Source: Smittia aterrima
Lineage: Eukaryota > Arthropoda > Insecta > Diptera > Chironomidae
DNA length: 64,000 nt
Direction: 5' to 3'
Assembly (NCBI GenBank): GCA_033063855.1
Contig: CP093831.1
Location: 28,644,001 to 28,708,000 of the forward strand
Shown here: positions 41,201 to 52,603 of the stretch, piece by piece
How positions within the stretch are numbered: the stretch's first letter is position 1
How the letters are laid out: each line of letters opens with the position of its first letter
Notes under the pieces: generated by a model
Database searches by the model: none
What the model saw: only the letters and a program-made list of their open reading frames with translations
Told to the model about the DNA's origin: nothing
Position numbers and translations under genes: made by a program

Positions 41201-44200
41201 TTTTCTTTTTTTGCTCCGATGAAACTTTGCGCACAGAAAGTCGAGAATAAAAATTATCGGTGAAAATGTTTTGACAAAAAAAGAACAAGAGAGGAAAGCG
41301 AAGGAAAAAGCCTCAAAGTCTTGTTTAATTAACAAAAGTTGAGATCAAGACGATGTTCGGCCTTTTAGCAAAAATATTTTCTGCAATTAAAGAGGAATGT
41401 CGACGGAAGAAAGCGCGACGATGAGCTCGGGTTGGAAGGAAAGAGTTAAGTGGGTGTTGATGTAAAAAAAGAAATTTTTCTGTTCTTTTTTAATTAATAC
41501 AACAAAAAGATTCCACCCCGCAACCCTTCTCGACGGAAAAAGCGCTACGTCTCCCGTTGATGGTAATTTAATTAAAAGAGAAGAACGGAAAAATGATGTT
41601 CAAGTGAAAACGAGCTTGGAAAATATTTATCAAGTAGTTTGCTGCTTCTTTGACTCGAATCGATGTTTTGTTATTTTTTTTTTTAAGTTTTAAGGTCAAA
41701 CTTTTTAAAGAATTTTTATCGACAGAGCACCCGCAGATGCTTCATTTATTGAATTGCCTTTCCTTTATCTGGATAACTGTTGAGGACATAAATTAAGATA
41801 TGAGCGGCGATACTTTCTTAAATCGCTAAAAAGCGTTTTGAATGATAAACAACCATCGCCCAACCTCTCCGCTGTAAGCTATCAACCGCTTTTCATGTGA
41901 TACGAGTTTGTATTTACTTGAGCTTCACATGCTTCCCGTTTCATTTTTACGACGACAACGACGACACATGCAACAGCAATGCGCGATGAAACGTCACAGT
42001 TTTTTTTCTATTTCAAAACTATTCGAAGAATTTCAAAAATGTGAATGAGTTTACAATACGGCGACGTCAGAGTTTTTTTCTTCTTGTTCTTCCTTTTCCT
42101 CGTTTCTCCCTTCGTCCGTCTCGTCCTTCGATATCCTTCGTCACATAGTTCTCTCTCACTGTTTAGCTTCTAGACAATTTATTAATTAAATTTCTAGCAG
42201 AAAACAATTCAGGTGCTTCGAAATATTAAGATTTTGCATTAGTTCAAGGAAATTTATGATAACCAAAGTCGAGGGTTCATCCTTAGTTTAATTCCACTCG
42301 AATAGATTTTCTGTTAGGGGAGACAAGCATGATGACGATGGTGATTGTAATAATAATTTCAATTTCATGCATAGAATTCCTTGTAAATTGTGTAATCATT
42401 TGATGCACCACCCTCAAACCGCATGTGGTCGAAGCAATCTTTTGTGAGCACAATTTCGGACTCGAAGTTTGCTTCTGCCTTCGTTTTCTCCACAATGTTG
42501 GAGATTTTCCAATTTTCCTCACAAACAAAAGCATTTTACTCTCTGCAAAGGCAAATGAGATTTTTGTCTTGGGACAGCCTTAAGTTTAGGTAAAGTTATG
42601 ATAAAGTTTCTAAAATATTTCACAATTCGTTTTGTTTTGTAATTGATGGATGGAACCTTCGCCTTCCTCTCTCATCGTGTCTATCTCTTCGAATAACAAA
42701 GACAAACGAAACCTGCCAAAGAATTCGAGCATGTGTCGTAGGAAAATGATTTATCAAAAGCACATGAAAGTTATTAATTATTATCAAGCGCCTCTCACTC
42801 GTTCCAAGTTCTCAACTACAATACCAGCTGAGTCGATATCTTATCTTCGTTGTTAGATAAGACGATGGGACTTTTGTTTTATTGTCCGTGTGGAAGACAA
42901 ATGACTCGGAATGGAGTGGAAAAGCCCAAGCGAATTTTCTGTTTAATTAAAAATAATTTTATCGCTCTCTGTGATAACGAATGGCTTCAGTTCGTCTTCG
43001 AGAAAGATTTTCATTCAAGAATCGAGCTTCGAACTTCCTTTTAAAGTTGCCGAGCTCTTGATTGTTCATTTTACTTTTAAAGTCGCGACTTAATAATCAA
43101 CAGCGAAGATACAATCAACGTATGTCTTAGTTTGTGAACTTCCGCGTCTAAGCCTAAAGCGACATCAAGCGTGGGGGTTTGCATAATGTTCCTTCGTTGC
43201 CCATTATCTTCTCCTTCGTCATCATCTGTAATTAATAACGTTGCTTATCCAATTTCATTGTTTTCGTTAATTCTTTGTGTTCTATCATCATCATCATCAT
43301 CCGATTCGAGCCATTATTATTGCGGCTCATTATTCCATGTTTTTGCGCCTCCAACATTTCCTTTCTTCAAGTCTGTTATCATCCTGCGCCTTCCACTCTC
43401 CTCTCCCTGCTTTTTGGGGTTAATCATTTATCATTTTACGTACTTTCTGTGAGCTCTTCTCGTCTCCTTTGCCTCTCGAGATGGTTCTTTGTGATACAAA
43501 CTTTACGACTGAACACAATACGATGAAGATTCTGTAATCAATTTTATGTGGTTTCTCCTTGTGTGTCGTGGCAGAGCAAACCTTCTTTGCATCTCTTGTC
43601 TGAAGGGAAGTGAGAGAGCCCACAAAACACAATAACAATGTTTGAGACTCTTGCGGTTGAGAAGAAACAACGAGAAATGAAGTCAAGTAGATGTAGCAAC
43701 ATCAAAGGATCGTTTATTAATTAATATTCACTCCACTCGTCGTTACATCTCGAACCATTGACATGTCTCGATTGTATGACATAGTTTAAAGCCAATTCAT
43801 GGAACTTATATTGTGCAATACTCGCGTGCCATTGTCAACCAACCAATCACTAAATAATTTATTTTCTCTTTTCAATTGCAGGACGAAATGAGTTAATAGC
43901 GCGTTATATCAAACTTCGAACTGGTAAAACGAGAACGAGAAAGCAAGTCAGTTCACACATACAAGTATTAGCTAGAAGAAAACTACGCGAGTTTCAAGCT
44001 AAAATGAAGGTGGTAAGTGTCCGATCTAATATAAAATTCAATTGAATAAAAAATATCGTCGATCCCCATTGTGAATACCTTGAAGTATTTCTTTTCACTA
44101 TCTATCGAAACGTTTAGGTTTCATTTATTAACGATATTCATGTTGATTAGCGCAATACGAGTACAAAAGGCTGAAGCCCACACACAACGGGCAAAGCATT

Positions 44201-47200
44201 TCTGTCTGCAACATAAGTTCGCCAAATGAGACAAACTATAATGGGAGTGTGACTCGATCATGTCAAATCCTAATTAAAAGATTTGTGTGTCTCGCATTCA
44301 TTAAGTGCGACTTATTTTCCCGCTCGCTTACTTGCGTCTCGCTTCGATTCAATTTCTGTAAAAGAGCGATGAATGATTGCGTAGTTAATTAAATTTCTTG
44401 GAAACTTTTCTTATCGTCACTTTTTTGTCGTGTTTGTTTTTTACGATGACATAATGGCTTGATGTTATCGTTCATTCCATTCATTAATGTCGACAACTTA
44501 AACGTTGCAATCACAAGAATGGGGCGAAAAAGTAATCTTCGGGTTAGATTAGCAAAATATTTCGGAGTTAGATTAAACATTAAACTTGTTAATCATAAAT
44601 AGGATCACACGCTAGGAAAAGAAAAAGCGTTTCAAACTATGAGCTCGATGACTTCCGCACAACTTATATCAGTTGCCGCCAAGGGACTCTCACGGGGCAA
44701 TCTGCCGTGTATTCCCACTTACACTGTAAGCACAAAACCAAACAAAACAATTTTGATGACGAATAATTTTTTGATGTTTTATTTGTGGCGCAAACAAAAA
44801 AACGAAGAGACAATCTATTAACCATGCTTACAGCTTCATCATCGACGATGACTAATAATCTCGAATTTCATTAAAACATAAAAAAATCTCACTCGATTTA
44901 TCATTCGCGATGCTCGAGTCACTTGTCTCGCCATTAACATTTAATTAATCATCTCACGAACTTGGGTTGGTTAATCATCGTACACAAGTTTCTCTTAGCA
45001 GTGACTAACTAAAGCATTTGACGAATAAAAAAATTAAAAAATTGCTTTCTCGCCGATTGCAAAACTCAATTAACTGAAAATTATAACTCGCTCGCACTTG
45101 ACTGCAATTATGTAATTGCACGTTAAAGAAACTGCAACACTCTTGACGAGCCGTCAATCAGAGCCGTTTTGTGTTAACTTTCTTTCGCTTCTAGTGCAGT
45201 TTTCGAGGGCATCTGAGTTGAATGCCGTTGTTAATTAATAAAGAACTAAATGTTTACCAGAATTATGAAACAATAAACTTTCGACGATTTCTCTCAGTTC
45301 ATAGAAACACAATGTGAATATAAGAAAGGTCAGGAAGTTAATTGTGAAGGATTTTCCTGCTCGACTGAATCCTCCTTTCAATGTGTTAATTGAAATATTT
45401 CCGGTAGAGTTCTTGGTTATCTCCACTGGCCTCTAATAGATCTCGGCGCCGACCATAAATGGCTTTAAAACTCACCCAAAACACAAAACAACACACACGG
45501 TTCGTCTCAGAACGTGGGCAGAGTCAGCAAAAACCCTCGCAACGAGTTTATTTTTTTTCGGGGCTTTAAAGTCGAATTTGATTAGTTAATGGGTCATGAA
45601 ACAGGTTTTGCTCTGGCCTCTCTTTCGTTCGTCCGTGGTTTCTTCCTTTTCCTTTACTTTTTTTCCATTGCTTTAGCTTCGACGAACAATTGTTCTTTCA
45701 CTCTTTCTTTCGGCTAAAAATAAATCTCCGAATGGGTTTTCAATTCAACGCTTGAGTCATAAAGAAGTTGAAGAAAACTGGCAACGTCTGAGCTTTAAGT
45801 TATCTTTGAGACTTCCTTCTGCATCACTCATCAAAGCGACTCTTGGGCAGCGATGATGCAGCGGGTGTAGATGGGAGGACCATTCAGAGAAATGAGGTGA
45901 CCAGGGTTCAAAGGCAATTTATCACTTATCAACTGAAACTCCTGTCAAGAACTAGAGAACTCATTGATTAATGGTTCAGGTACCGTCAGATCCTCCGTCA
46001 ATTTCTAAAGCGTCATGAGCCCCAACTGTACCTGAATATTGCACAACCACAATAAATCAACAAAGTTGTGCTGAAAGCCCACAACTTCTCTATCTAGCTC
46101 GCTCTCACTCTCCATGTCGACCGCAATAATTCAAATTTTAATTAATGTGCTGCTCGCTCGTCTGCGTTTATTTGCGTCTGTGGCTAAATGCGGAGACTGG
46201 ATCAAGGACCTAAATGGCGAATGATTTGAATTGATCGATGCGAAGCGTTTTTACATAAACCAATCGAATCAAATGCACTTGACGCTGAGATGCTTCTGAA
46301 TGTGCTAATTGACTTGCTTTTTGAAAAGTTGTTTGCCTTCGTCATGCCGGTGAATGTTTGCTTTTAATTGACGAAGTCAAACAGGGAATTCAATTCGTAT
46401 TGGCGCAGGAAAGTTGTCAACATTGCATAATTCGCTGTTCATTCTAACGCCATGTCTGTAACTAAAAACCAAGTCTTGCTTCAAACTCGTTTTGCTTAAC
46501 CGCAAGAAATGCAAAACTGCCCAGCTGTTGACGCTTTTGTGGAATTTTTTTCCGTCGCATTCATTTCTTGTGACTCATTGTCTTCTTCACGTTTATCTTT
46601 TAGCAATTCTGGCAACCCGGTCTCCAACCTAGCACGTCACAAGATGTTAAGCCATTCTCACAGCCTGGCTATCCAACTGGAGGAAAAACAGCGACCGCGG
46701 TATCAGCAATCGATGGCAATCTACAAGCTCAACATCCTTGGGAAGGACGATCAATAGCCACTCAGAAGTTTAGACTTGTAGAATTCTCAGCTTATCTTGA
46801 TCTGAGCGCTGACGATGCTGTCAGTGAAGTAAGTTTCACAAACTCAATTAATCTCTTTTAAATGTTACTAATTTCATTTTCTCATCTTCTAGTACCATAA
46901 GCATCTCTTTGTACATATAGCAGATCAGCCATCCCATCCACTCCTTGAATCCGTCGACGTGAAGGAGATTTACGACAAATTCCCGCAGAAAAGCGGTGGC
47001 CTCAAAGAGCTGTACGAAAAGGGCCCACAAAATGCCTTCTTCCTTGTGAAGTTCTGGGCCGATCTCAATACAAACCTGCAAAACGATGCTGGAGCATTTT
47101 ATGGTGTCAGTAGTCAGTGAGTATCAGCTTGCAAAGTCGCTCAAAGCAATATTTTAATTTCCAAACTATTTTTAGCTTTGAGAGTAACGAGAGCATGGTG

Positions 47201-47584
47201 ATCACGTGCTCGACAAAGGTCTGTTCATTTGGAAAGCAAGTTGTTGAGAAGGTGGAGACGGAATATTCGCGATTGGAAAACGGACGATTCGTCTATCGAA
47301 TCCACCGGTCACCTATGTGTGATTACATGATAAATTTCATCAACAAACTCAAGCGACTGCCTGAAAAGTACATGATGAATAGCGTCCTGGAGAACTTTAC
47401 CATCCTTCAGGTGAGTTTGAGATATTAAGCGAACGTTTATTTTTACCTAACAATTGTTTTCCTTCATCAGGTAATATCAAACAAAGAGACGGGAGAGACG
47501 CTGTGTTGCATTGCATTTGTGTTTGAAGTGTCAACGTCGGAACATGGTGCACAGCATCATATCTACCGTTTGATAAAGGATTAG
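29256..47584 (+). CDS. sd: Scalloped, TEAD-family transcription factor
   Basis: Exons are 29256-29398, 29463-29601, 43882-44012, 44603-44725, 46604-46828, 46893-47116, 47176-47410 and 47471-47584, all with GT-AG borders and matching phases. With the candidate first exon the product is 449 residues. A fly-like leader (PADTNGSGVDAKHLDVGDMS) precedes the TEA domain, about residues 64-136, which includes EGVWSPDIEQSFQEAL and recognition helix KQVSSHIQVLARRK. A Pro/Gln-rich linker starts QFWQPGLQPSTSQD. The C-terminal YAP/Yorkie/Vestigial-binding domain (about 230 to the end) includes GGLKELYEKGPQNAFFLVKF, SFGKQVVEKVE, YMMNSVLENFTILQV and final HHIYRLIKD. TEAD proteins bind MCAT sites in the nucleus and recruit Yorkie (Hippo pathway) or Vestigial (wing and muscle). 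The 14.3 kb intron interrupts a Gly codon inside the TEA domain. Confidence 0.95.
29390..29404 (+). promoter_or_regulatory. sd: Tandem 5' splice sites in the scalloped exon
   Basis: Two donors 9 bases apart, GTTAGT at 29390 and GTAAGT at 29399, both join in frame to the exon at 29463. Using the first gives DMSD-DEKD; using the second gives DMSDVSD-DEKD, a three-residue VSD insertion just before the TEA domain. The downstream site fits the consensus better. Confidence 0.5.
35048..35073. repeat. TTC/CGT triplet microsatellite
   Basis: TTCTTC followed by a run of CGT triplets, a simple repeat within the large sd intron. Confidence 0.7.
43283..43301. repeat. (ATC)n microsatellite
   Basis: A run of ATC triplets near the end of the large sd intron, about 580 bases before the exon at 43882. 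Confidence 0.7.
44603..44725 (+). CDS. sd: Scalloped cassette exon coding a TEAD1-like linker
   Basis: This 123-nt exon (41 codons) starts and ends in phase 0, so it can be included or skipped without a frame change. It encodes DHTLGKEKAFQTMSSMTSAQ and then LIS, which resembles the DQTAKDKALQHMAAMSSAQ segment following the TEA domain of vertebrate TEAD1. The Drosophila form I recall joins the TEA exon directly to QFWQPGLQP, as skipping would do here. The acceptor (AATCATAAATAG) has a poor pyrimidine tract, which fits regulated inclusion. The donor is GTAAGC. It is certainly TEAD-derived coding sequence; that it is alternatively spliced is inference. Confidence 0.85.
44726..46603 (+). other. 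sd: Scalloped intron (1.9 kb)
   Basis: An intron between the cassette exon and the QFWQPG exon. No gene is seen on either strand. The acceptor tract near 46595-46603 reads TTTATCTTTTAG. Confidence 0.85.
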
Positions 47585-47884
47585 CAAAACGACGAAAATA
47601 AAAGCCTCGACGCACCATCAACCGACAATCAGTTATTGCAATTGATTGACACAAACACAATTGTTAAAAAAAGTAGTTTAAGTGTATCATCGACGGATAA
47701 TAATAGAGAGTTAAGTGGTAGTTTTAATGCGAAACACAACAATAATGACGATGATGATGATGAGAGTACTATTGGTAGATTTACGAATGTAAGCGTTAAT
47801 GATAATTATAATTTTATTTGTCCATCGGTCCCATCCACCGTCGTACCATCCAAGATTATAAAGAAGGAAACGCATGATGAATAA
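47585..47884 (+). other. sd: Candidate stop-codon readthrough extension of scalloped
   Basis: After the sd stop (TAG at 47582-47584) the same frame stays open for 99 codons, ending at TAA 47882-47884. The predicted extension starts QNDENKSLDAPSTDN, is hydrophilic and Ser/Asn/Asp-rich, contains an Asp run (NNNDDDDDES) and ends KIIKKETHDE, which includes a psi-K-x-E type motif (IKKE). The stop context is TAG followed by C and by CAA, matching the first codon of the leaky UAG-CAR-YYA context but not the second (AAC). Such a long stop-free run is unusual in AT-rich DNA. The alternatives are a chance open frame, or an alternative last exon using the same frame. The AATAAA at 47597 would lie inside it. 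Confidence 0.5.
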
Positions 47885-49686
47885 GTTAATTGAACTCTCT
47901 CTTATTCCTTTCAGTTTATGGCATGAGGTTGAAGTTGAAGCTTAAGAAAAAAAACTTACTACACAGTGCCTATAAAAAAGAATGAAAAAGTCAAAAAGAA
48001 AATCGCTTTCCTCTCGACAAATCTCACAAAAGAAGAAAAAAGCCATGAGCAGGAGAAAAATACAAATTTAGTTTCTTTTGGGCGTGCAATACAATCGGCA
48101 ATTTTAATTATCCTTCTTAAGTTGCAATAAACCATGCAGAGACCGAGATGCGGCTTTAACAAGAGTTTACAAATCTATAACGCAATCTTTTTACACTTTT
48201 AAATGATGACTCGCGATTGTCAAAATATCAGTGTTGTGATCTCTACTGAGAGTTTGATTTTTCGCTCCTCATCAAATTATATTTTGGAGACAAATATATC
48301 AACGAAACTCAAAACAAAAGAAATATTTTTAATTTTAGAATCATTGTAAGGACAAAATGCCATCATACTTTTATTTTTATTTTCTTCAAAACGGCTTTTA
48401 CTGGAAATGAAAATTTAATTTATAAATGCAATCTTTGAAAGAAGTTCTCAAGAACGCGATGAATTCAGAAACAATTTGTAAGAAGAAAATCCAACTTATC
48501 GAATCCTTATAATTGATGGAAAGCTTCGTATTCAATTTTCACAATTTTCCGTTGAAGCAGAAGCAAGGCGGCTCATTAAAACTTATTTTGCATCGCTTCT
48601 GTCGTTTCATGCCAATTAGCGAGATTACTTCTGTTGAATTGTTTCATGCAACCTTAGAGATTTTTCCTTATTTTAATCTTCGGGACCAACAAAATCGGAA
48701 TTAACTTAAATCAGTAAATAAATTGTTTCCTTGTCCATTCAACTAAAAAAATATGATTTCCTTGAATGCAATTTCTTCTTTCAATAATTACGAGAAATTT
48801 ATTTACGCTCCTTAATTATAAAATATTTTTTGTTTAAATGAATTTGCAGATATATTCATTTTGATCTCTTAATAGTAAAATGTATTAGTAAAGCAAGAAA
48901 AGAAAATAAAATCTAATTATTTTTCGCAAGTGAGAAAATTGAAAAGAAGAAGAAGATTCGAGTACCTAAAAAATATTTCAATAAGTTTTTCAAATCATTT
49001 CATCAGACGGAAAACGTTCGAATTGGTTTTTTTTTTGTTGAGAATTGTTTAAGGAGAAAATAAAAACGATTTGATATTATGGAAACGAACGAAGAATATT
49101 TGAAAGTATTTTCTTAGAAAATGAAGGGAAAATTTGTAACTTAGCCGAGGTTTATTTGCCATCGAGTTAATTTATAAATCTTTTCAACCCAAAATCCAAA
49201 ATCCATCCAAAACGATGAGATTTTCCCGCGTTGGAACAACCTGAAATCTTTTTCAAACAATAAGATTTAAGTTTTTGAATGGACTAAGATTAAAACATTC
49301 GTCCATTAAAATTATTTTGTAAATAGAAAAAGAATTTTTTAATATTTTAGTTTTTTTCTCTTACTTTGAACTATTAAGAAATGCGAGAGTAACTTTAAAT
49401 ATCAAAAGGAAATTCGTCTGATATTCCGATAAAGAAAAATGTACTTGAACTGTGTTTTAGTTCTCTGAAAGCATAAAAAAAAGTTGGGATTCTGTAAATT
49501 TTCTAAGAAAATCTCCCGCTCTCCCCAAGAATTTTTATTTGATCTTAAATTAATTATGTGAAAACAAGAAAAAGTAAATCAAATGAAATTTATAAATAAA
49601 GAAAATTGAAAAATTAATGGAATCGTTTGATTTTAGAATGAAATCTATTTATTGCCATAATTTAGTAAAACAGTATACGAACAAAT
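47885..49686. other. scalloped 3' UTR and convergent intergenic region
   Basis: No coding sequence was recognised. AATAAA signals suitable for ending sd mRNA occur at 48126-48131 and again near 48716 and 48903; which one is used cannot be told. The region is tail-to-tail with the golgin gene, whose own poly(A) signal lies at 49648-49653. Long A- and T-rich tracts dominate. Confidence 0.6.
49648..49653 (-). terminator. Poly(A) signal of the golgin gene
   Basis: AATAAA on the - strand, 33 bases past the GCC185 stop codon. Position and sequence fit a cleavage/polyadenylation signal with a very short 3' UTR. Confidence 0.6.
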
Positions 49687-52421
49687 CTATTTGGTCCAGA
49701 GACCAGCCCAACCACTTTTACAAGCATTGTGCAACAAATTGTTTTCCTCGGTGCTTAACCGAAGGATTGTATTTAGGACGGGAATAAGTCGCTGCTTCTC
49801 GTCCGAGTTGTTTAACGTGACAAACTTGATCACAATATTTTTTAAATACTCAGAGTTTTGAATATGCTCTTCACGGTCGACGTTTCGCTGTTGTCGGCGA
49901 ACTTCCTCTTTCAGCATGTCGTTTAGTTGCTGGACCCTCGCGAGATCCTTCTCGGAATCGGCAAGGAGAGTGGTTAAGTGCGTGACGCGATTTTCTTCTT
50001 TAGCCAGTTTTGCTTTAACATTTTGAAGAACGTCAGAAGGTGATGAGAAGTTTGAAACTGTGTCTTCGTTAATTTCGTTCGAGTTGTCGTCAAAAGATGA
50101 ATTAAGCAACTCATCTAATGGCATCAGCTCACGACTCCTTGTACTAGAAATTTTTCTACGAATTTGTGGATGGAATGTTGATGATTGTGAAGATTGGTCC
50201 TCGCTGCCTTCAGCTTCCTCTCGATTCATCATTAACATGTTCATTTTATGCTCCTCACGAAGTTGAAATACGTTAGGCTCAAAGGCACTCGCAGCGGAAG
50301 TTGACGAGACTTTCTCCAATTTATTAATTTTTTCTTTAAGAGCGGTAATTGCGAAATTACTGTTTTCTTCCGTATCTTGAATCTTCTTTTTATAGAAGGC
50401 ATTTAGTGTATCGATCTGTAATTGATAAGCTTTGATAGACTCTTCATGATGTTGATTGCGACTTTTCGTCTCCTCTGTCACTTCGTCGCTTTGCTTTTCT
50501 AACGTCGTAAGTAAATCTTTACAGCGATTTTGTAAGCGAACTTTATCGTCGACTGCTTCGGCATAATTCTTTTTCAGCGCTTCAAGTTCATTGGTAATTT
50601 TGCTGTTCACTTGCTTAAGATTTTCCGTCATTTGCTGAAGACTAAAGTTCTCGTCTTGTAACTCTTGTTCTTTGCTTAAATCTTTGTTTTGACTTTGACG
50701 GAGGACTCCCTGGGCTCTAATCTTGTAACTGGCAAAATCTGCTCGAAGATCTTCAACAGACTTTTCATGACTCGCAGAAAGTTTCTTAAACGTATCGACT
50801 TCGCTTTCAAGTAATGTAACATTTTTCGTTAATTCGTTTCTCTCTTCTTCTAACGATTGGTTTCGTTTCTGAATATCGCCGATAGTTTTCGCTACTTCTA
50901 ATTTAATTTCGCCATTCTCGAGCTTCAAGGTTTCGTAGTTCTTATTCATCAATTCGAGTTGTAGGTTTGCTTCGGTTCGTTCATGCTCAGTTTTGCGTAA
51001 AATACTTAATTGGGTTTCAAGATTTTTCTTCAAATCGACAGAATGTGCTTTCTCAGACTCTAAATTAGCTTCAAGGGATGAGATTTGACTCTTCAACGAT
51101 TCAATAGTGCTGCTCTGCATTTTGATTGTGTTTTCGAACTCTGATACTTCAGATTTCTTATTTTCCAGCTTTTTATTAAGTTCCTCAAGTGTCCTTTCAT
51201 AAGCTTCCATCTCCAAGTCCAGCATACTTTTATTCTTCATTGACTGTCTCAGCTTCTTTTGAGCTTCTCGTTCTTCATTTAAACTTTGGTCTTTTGCCTT
51301 GATGGTTTCTTGCAAATTCTGAATTTCCACTTCAAGATTTTTCAAAGCAGCATCTTGAGAATCAACTGCGTCGGTGGACAATTTTTCTTTTTCAAGTTCT
51401 GCTTTCAGAGAATCAATTTCGTCATTCTTAGATTTAAGCTCTTGGTTTGCTACTCGTATGCGCTCAATTAGTTTTACTGATGCGCATGCGATGTCAGATT
51501 GCCACTTAGAAATGCTTTCAGCATATTCTTTTGTCGTTGATAATAAAACTTCTCTATCAGCTTGTAAACATCCCAGCTTATCGTTGATGTCGTAAATTTT
51601 TTCACGATAAAGCCTCAATTTTTTGATACATTTGTCATACTTGATTTTCACTTGATCGGTGGGTGTTGCCGCTAAGTCGTCTTTTGTATCAAGAGATGAT
51701 TTCAAATCAGAGTTTTCTTGAATGAGACTCTTGATTTTCGCTGAATTATTGTCCATCAAAGACTTGGTCTCGCGAGTTTTATCTTCGTATCGTTTCGTGG
51801 TTTCAACAAGTTCCGCTTGAAGTTTTTCAATTTGAATCTTTGACTCATCGCTAGAATCTTTTGCTTGCAACTGCTGTAACAGATCATCATTCTCCTCGGT
51901 TAGTCGAGCCAACTGCCTCTTAAGAGCTTCATTCTCGATAGAGATATCATTGTAATTCGCTAGTTGACTTTGATGTTTCTCCAACAAATTTTCTTTCTCT
52001 TTAATTTGTTTTTTTAGTGACTCAAGGTTTGTTGCGTCAGCAAGTCGATTTTCAGTCAAGCTATCGACGATCTCTTGCAATGCATGTTCCTGCTCTTTAT
52101 GCTTTTCTGCAGCATCCTTTAGCAGTTTAATCTCGCCGAGAGCCTCTAAAAGAATTTAATAAAATAAATAATTTTTCATGAACTCAAAATTGATCTTACC
52201 GTCTTTGGCTAGCTTCGCTTTTTTGGCGATCACAAGAAGATTTTTACATTTAGTTATTAGTTCGGCTTTACTTAGATCATCGAGTTGAGTTTTCTTCTCC
52301 TAAAATAATTGGAAAATGAAAAATTTAATAAATAAAACATAATCGGTCACAATGAAGAGCTGAAATTGTTTCTTGAACTTACGAGATTGCCACCAGATGA
52401 TTTCGACTGGTTATCTTCCAT
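49687..52421 (-). CDS. GCC185: GRIP-domain golgin, GCC185/GCC2 orthologue
   Basis: Exons are 52383-52421, 52200-52299 and 49687-52145 (GT-AG, matching phases), giving 865 residues. The short N-terminal exons encode MEDNQSKSSGGNL and then a segment (DLSKAELITKCKNLLVIAKK) like the N-terminus of human GCC2. Residues from about 50 to 790 are almost continuous coiled coil. The C-terminus has a GRIP domain (about 805-855: NSEYLKNIVIKF, LIPVLNTILRLSTEE) with Tyr813, the position used by GRIP domains to bind Arl-family GTPases at the trans-Golgi. GCC185-specific features are YERTLEELNKKLENK, the FASYKIRAQGVL segment and the tail SGWAGLW. It is expected to tether vesicles and organise microtubules at the trans-Golgi. 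It is about half the length of the human protein. Confidence 0.9.
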
Positions 52422-52588
52422 CTCATTGAGGATTTCGGAGTAGAAATCCTTTTATTTCATGAATTGCTGACGACGGTTTTGCAAAATAACACAAGCAAAA
52501 ACGAAAGCTACGCTTTGTCAATTCAAATCGTAATGTTCAGTTAAAAATATTTCAGATATTATTTTATGTTGCATATTTAATTTTAATA

Positions 52589-52594
52589 TTTATT
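52589..52594 (-). terminator. Poly(A) signal of scarlet
   Basis: AATAAA on the - strand, about 10 bases past the st stop codon. The scarlet stop and the golgin ATG are only 182 bases apart, so the terminator and the next promoter are packed together. Confidence 0.45.
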
Positions 52595-52603
52595 TTAGTC
52601 AAC

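Larger units (their letters stand above)
29602..43881 (+). other. sd: Large scalloped intron (14.3 kb)
   Basis: The intron runs from GTAAGT at 29602 to a pyrimidine-rich TTGCAG acceptor at 43881 and splits the TEA domain. No nested gene was recognised on either strand; open frames are below about 125 codons and unlike known families. It contains triplet repeats, CGT near 35048-35073 and ATC near 43283-43301. Such introns in developmental regulators often hold enhancers; that is inference. Confidence 0.8.

Noticed and set aside
47597..47602. AATAAA as the main sd poly(A) signal
   Set aside because: It is only 13 bases past the stop codon and would give an implausibly short 3' UTR; better placed signals follow.
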